From Acetobacteraceae bacterium (lineage in GTDB: Bacteria; Pseudomonadota; Alphaproteobacteria; Acetobacterales; Acetobacteraceae), in contig JASHVB010000944.1 of NCBI GenBank assembly GCA_030039695.1, forward strand, positions 1-6,904: a DNA stretch of 6,904 bases, in the 5' to 3' direction. The translations under genes were made by a program, and so were the position numbers. Shown here piece after piece: positions 5,282-6,904 of the stretch; position 1 is the first letter of the stretch, and each line of letters opens with the position of its first letter. The notes under the pieces were generated by a model. It had not been told where the DNA came from, ran no database searches, and saw only the letters and a list, made by a program, of their open reading frames with translations.

Positions 5282-6837
5282 ATGAGTGAAGGAGGGGGTC
5301 GGCCGGTTTATGCCGCTGGCGAGTGCGAGATCGATCTCGCGCGGCGTGAAGTCAGGATCCGGGGAGCACCCGTGCCCCTCGGCGGACGGGCCTTCGAAAT
5401 CGTCGAAGTTCTGGCGCAATTTTCCGGCGAGCTCGTCACCAGGGACGAATTAATAGGCCGCATATGGCCTGGTGCGACGGTCCTGGAGAACACCCTGCAG
5501 GTTCACGCAACCGCCATCCGCAAGGCCCTGGGCCCCTATCGCGGCCTGCTGAAAACCGAAGCCGGCCGCGGCTACCGTTTGCTCGGCGACTGGACGGTCC
5601 GCCGTCACGATCCCGCGGGACTGCCGGTTGGCCTGCAGGCCTTGCGCGTGCCGACAAACGCACCGGCAAGCAACTTCCCCGCGCGTGTGCGCCTCGTTGG
5701 GCGGGAGGCCGCGATTCAGCAACTGCGCGACCTGGTATCTGCGTATCCGGTCGTGACCCTGACCGAGCCGGGTGGCATTGGCAAAACCACGCTCGCGCTC
5801 GAGGTGGCGCGATCCGTGCTCGGGGAGTTCGAAGACGGTGGGAGGTTGGTTGAGCCGGCGTCGCTGCTCGATCCCCGCGCGTGCCGTCGGCGGTGGCCCG
5901 TGGGCTGGAACTCAAGCTGCCCGGTGAAGACATCTCCGCCGAATCGGTTGCACGGGCGATCGGCACCCGGAAGCTCCTGTTGCTACTGTACAACTGCGAA
6001 CATGTCGTCGATTCAGCAGCGACCATGGCGGAGACGCTCATTCGGCTGTGCCCGCATGTTACGATGATCGCGACAAGCCGTGAGATTTTGCGGATCGAGG
6101 GTGAGTACATCTATCGCGTGTCGCCGCTCGATGTGCCGGCGGATGCAAGGCGGGAACCGGACCATATCCTGGGTCACAGCGCGGTGGAGCTCTTCATCGC
6201 CAGAGCCGAAGCGCAGGGATTGGAGGACGCGTCACGCCGCGAGATGCTGCCGGCGATCGGCGGGATCTGCCGTCATCTCGATGGCATTCCGCTTGCCATC
6301 GAATTCGCCGCCGCCCGCGCCGCGGTTCTGGGCATCGAGGAGGTGGCGGCAAGCCTGCACGATCGGTTCACCGCTATGACGATCGGCCGACGCACCGCGG
6401 ATCAACGCCACCGCACTCTGCGCGCGACGTTGGACTGGAGTTACGACCTGCTGCCCGCCGACGAGCAATTGCTGCTGCGCCGGTTGGCAGTATTCCCCGC
6501 CGGCTTCGCGATCGAGGCGGCTGCTGCCGTCATGAGCAGAAGCGGCTTCGACCCCGCCGCCGTCCTCTATGGCATCGCCAACCTTGTGGCCAAGTCGCTC
6601 GTCGTGTTGGAAGCAGAAGAGTTCTTTGCCCAGGCCGGTGCGTTATCGCGCGGGCAGGGGGCATTGCTTTGGGAGTTAAGGGCTGCGCTTAGCCTTGCGC
6701 GATCGCGCGTGCGGCAGGGGCGCTTGCTCGAGGGGCGGCAAATCCTGGGGTCGGTCTACGAGCGATTCACCGAAGGCCTGGGCACCGTCGAGTTGCGCAA
6801 AGCCCGCGCGCTGCTCGAGATGCTGCCGCTCACTTAG
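5282..6837 (+). pseudogene. Winged-helix/NB-ARC-type ATPase regulator, frameshifted with internal loss
   Basis: The family is a large one-component regulator: an OmpR/PhoB-type winged helix, an NB-ARC/STAND ATPase and C-terminal TPR-like repeats, usually about 900-1000 residues. Seen: winged helix at residues 10-101 (GGRAFEIVEVLA, ELVTRDELIGRIWPG, NTLQVHATAIRKAL, GRGYRLLG), then LVGREAAI and a Walker A region (TEPGGIGKTTLA, 161-172). The frame breaks near 5878-5882: LLDPRA continues as VPSAVARGLEL in another frame if one base is restored. The second frame, to a TAG at 6835-6837, has LLLLLYNCEHVVD (Walker B region), ATSREILR, GIPLAIEFAAARAA and the LRATLDWSYDLL motif. After NLVAKSLVVLEA (about 6580-6615) it jumps directly to the family's last segment, QGALLWELRAALSLARS and ERFTEGLGTVELRKARALLE. 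Only about 518 codons remain. The start ATG has a weak GGTAGG upstream, but no other in-frame start exists. Clearly non-functional as a full regulator. Confidence 0.85.
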
Positions 6838-6904
6838 CGACAGTCAACGCGGCCCGCCGGATCGTGGTTTTACATCACGGGCGTTGGCTCTTGCGCCGTG
6901 GCTG
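6838..6904. other. Right edge, nothing recognised
   Basis: These last bases hold no recognisable gene start or terminator. CGTG and CACG (about 6865-6881) could pair around a 9-base loop, which is too weak to call. Confidence 0.3.

Noticed and set aside
5436..6110. 224-codon open frame opposite the ATPase regulator
   Set aside because: Shadow frame in GC-rich DNA; the plus strand carries the family motifs.

Overview
The window looks like an accessory or decaying stretch of a GC-rich proteobacterial genome. The best guess is a betaproteobacterium of the Burkholderia, Paraburkholderia or Cupriavidus kind. This rests on the style of the proteins: a HlyD/EmrA-type adaptor with the TDDAYVNGHV signature, a short AraC-type regulator, a CrgA-like LysR regulator and a winged-helix/NB-ARC-type ATPase regulator. 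It also rests on codon third positions that are mostly G or C. The assignment was made by eye; no search was run. No rRNA, tRNA, CRISPR array, recognisable transposase or convincing intrinsic terminator was seen.

Layout, left to right. Bases 1-360 hold the N-terminal remnant of a HlyD-family membrane-fusion protein (+ strand), which loses its frame soon after the signature motif. A 17-bp dyad and a possible 67-aa small protein (426-629, +) follow. On the minus strand lies a tight pair: a 144-aa sigma-factor-like protein (1288-1722) that keeps only the region-2 portion of an RpoH/sigma-70 protein, then a 197-aa AraC-family regulator (671-1264) starting 23 bases after the sigma stop. A perfect TATAAT overlaps that stop codon. 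After about 400 bases without a credible gene comes an intact LysR regulator (2130-3053, minus). Nearly 1 kb without a recognisable gene follows (3054-4021), with several short perfect hairpins.

The right part is a divergent pair of broken genes. An acyl-CoA dehydrogenase (4022-5193, minus) lacks its N-terminal domain and has a one-base deletion in a G run. A winged-helix DNA-binding/NB-ARC-type ATPase regulator (5282-6837, +) has a one-base deletion, altered Walker A and Walker B residues, and an apparent in-frame loss of the whole middle of the protein. The 88-base gap between them carries an imperfect inverted repeat near the regulator's start.

How the genes relate. The three coherent genes are all regulatory: the sigma-like protein, AraC and LysR. 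Every gene of transport or metabolism is broken. The simplest reading is a regulatory relic region in which targets have eroded faster than some regulators. The most interesting candidate for unknown biology is the sigma-region-2-only protein coupled to a minimal AraC-type regulator.
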